From contig JAGVPN010000213.1 of the NCBI GenBank assembly GCA_020052215.1, positions 1-6,166 on the forward strand: a stretch of 6,166 nucleotides of DNA, given 5' to 3'. This DNA is from Syntrophobacterales bacterium (GTDB lineage: Bacteria > Desulfobacterota > Desulfobaccia > Desulfobaccales > 0-14-0-80-60-11). Below are positions 5,390-6,166 of this stretch, one piece after another. The notes under the pieces are model-generated. The model was not told where the DNA came from and searched no databases. It saw only the letters and a list, made by a program, of their open reading frames with translations. Position numbers and translations under genes: made by a program. Position 1 is the stretch's first letter. The number at the start of each line of letters is the position of its first letter.

Positions 5390-6166
5390 AATTGCGCCTT
5401 GCTTTGCTCTTTCAGCCGCTGCCACAACCGGGCCGCCAACTCCTCGGGGGCGCCGGTCCAGATTTCCGACTTGCCCCGGGCGGGCGGCGGGAAGACCTTC
5501 ACCACCTGGGTGAAGGAGCCGCTCAACCCCACGTCTGCGGCATCCAGTCCGAGATCGTTGATGCCCCACACCGGGATGGCGGCTTTCTTGGCCTTGAGTT
5601 TGGCCTTGAAAGACGGCACCCGGGGTTCGTTGATCTCCTTGATCACCGTAACCAGGGCTGGCAAGCTCGTCTCCACCGCGTCATAGCCGTGGTCCAGGAG
5701 GCGCTCCACCGTGACGGCCCCGCCGTCATTGAACGCCAGTTTCCGGGCCCAGGCCACGTAAGGGATGTCCAGGATGGTGGCCAGCATGGGGCCCACCTGG
5801 GCGGTGTCGCCGTCAATGGCCTGCTTGCCGCAGAAGATCAGGTCAGCGCCGCCCAGCTTTTCCACGGCCCGGGCCAGGGTCAGCGCCGTGGCCCAGGTGT
5901 CGGCCCCGGCAAAGGCCTTATCAGACAAAAGCACCGCGGCGTCGGCCCCGAAGCCCAGGGCCTCTCGTAAAGCCGCTTCGGCCTGGGGCGGCCCCATGGT
6001 GATGACCGTCACCGTGCCGCCGTGGGCGTCCTTGACCCGCAGCCCCTCTTCCAGGGCGTAGAGGTCAAAGGGGTTGATGATGGCCGCAATCCCCTCGCGC
6101 TTCAGGGTATGGGTCACCGGGTCCAGGCGCACTTCCTGGGTTTCGGGCACCTGTTTGATGCAGACG
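5386..6166 (-). CDS. etfB: Electron transfer flavoprotein beta subunit, 5' end beyond the window
   Basis: This is the beta subunit that pairs with EtfA and binds AMP, or a second FAD in bifurcating Etfs. The gene runs off the right edge. Codons upstream of the in-frame GTG at 6150 read VCIKQ, completing the family's typical N-terminal VCIKQVPETQ, so that GTG is an internal valine and the true start lies a few codons beyond 6166. Counting from 6150, motifs are NPFDLYALEEGLR (26-38), GKQAIDGDTAQVGP (108-121), EINEPRVPS (172-180), AKKAAIPVW (187-195) and the C-terminal arm DVGLSGSFTQVVKVFPPP (206-223). All conserved Etf-beta segments are present and unbroken to the stop. The stop codon lies within repeat B. 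The partner etfA is 1 kb further downstream, past the methyltransferase gene. Confidence 0.96.
   Translation of the reverse strand, partial: VCIKQVPETQEVRLDPVTHTLKREGIAAIINPFDLYALEEGLRVKDAHGGTVTVITMGPPQAEAALREALGFGADAAVLLSDKAFAGADTWATALTLARAVEKLGGADLIFCGKQAIDGDTAQVGPMLATILDIPYVAWARKLAFNDGGAVTVERLLDHGYDAVETSLPALVTVIKEINEPRVPSFKAKLKAKKAAIPVWGINDLGLDAADVGLSGSFTQVVKVFPPPARGKSEIWTGAPEELAARLWQRLKEQSKAQL

Noticed and set aside
5194..5970. Plus-strand open frame of 258 codons opposite etfB
   Set aside because: It crosses the repeat mosaic and is antisense to conserved etfB; the product has no recognisable features.
6148..6150. GTG as the start codon of etfB
   Set aside because: Upstream codons continue the conserved N-terminal strand (VCIKQ before VPETQ), so the GTG is internal and the gene continues past the window.

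Overview
The window is a chromosomal segment in which every supported gene lies on the minus strand, so transcription runs from high to low coordinates. The order is etfB (cut by the window edge), an isoprenylcysteine-methyltransferase-like membrane enzyme, a ferredoxin-fused etfA, then after a gene-poor gap fabG, acpP, rpiB and glyA. The gene content and the order fabG-acpP-(fabF)-rpiB-glyA, together with the ferredoxin-EtfA fusion and GC-rich codon use, suggest an anaerobic bacterium of the former Deltaproteobacteria (Desulfobacterota or a relative). That is an inference from gene order as I know it; no marker gene for taxonomy is present.

Region 48-2820 is a tightly packed housekeeping block. 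FabG reduces 3-oxoacyl-ACP, AcpP carries the acyl chain, RpiB interconverts pentose phosphates and GlyA makes glycine and one-carbon units from serine. Spacings of 22 bp, a 35-bp overlap and 20 bp point to one transcript. The fabF gene that usually sits between acpP and rpiB in this type of cluster is absent, and acpP and rpiB overlap instead.

Region 2821-3169 holds no convincing gene. It contains a perfect 28-bp palindrome and one copy of a 20-bp repeat.

Region 3170-6166 encodes the two halves of an electron transfer flavoprotein. EtfA carries an N-terminal two-cluster ferredoxin domain. The two Etf genes are not adjacent: a lower-GC gene for a multi-spanning methyltransferase lies between them. 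It is flanked on both sides by direct copies of a two-hairpin repeat (4425-4479 and 5332-5389), and etfA has its own good sigma70-type promoter (4391-4419).

The main curiosities are the repeat family that begins GTAGGG and sits against gene ends, even supplying the etfB stop codon, the repeat-flanked gene splitting etfBA, the ferredoxin-EtfA fusion, and the missing fabF. I see no CRISPR array, transposase, tRNA or rRNA, and no clearly new defence or mobile system.
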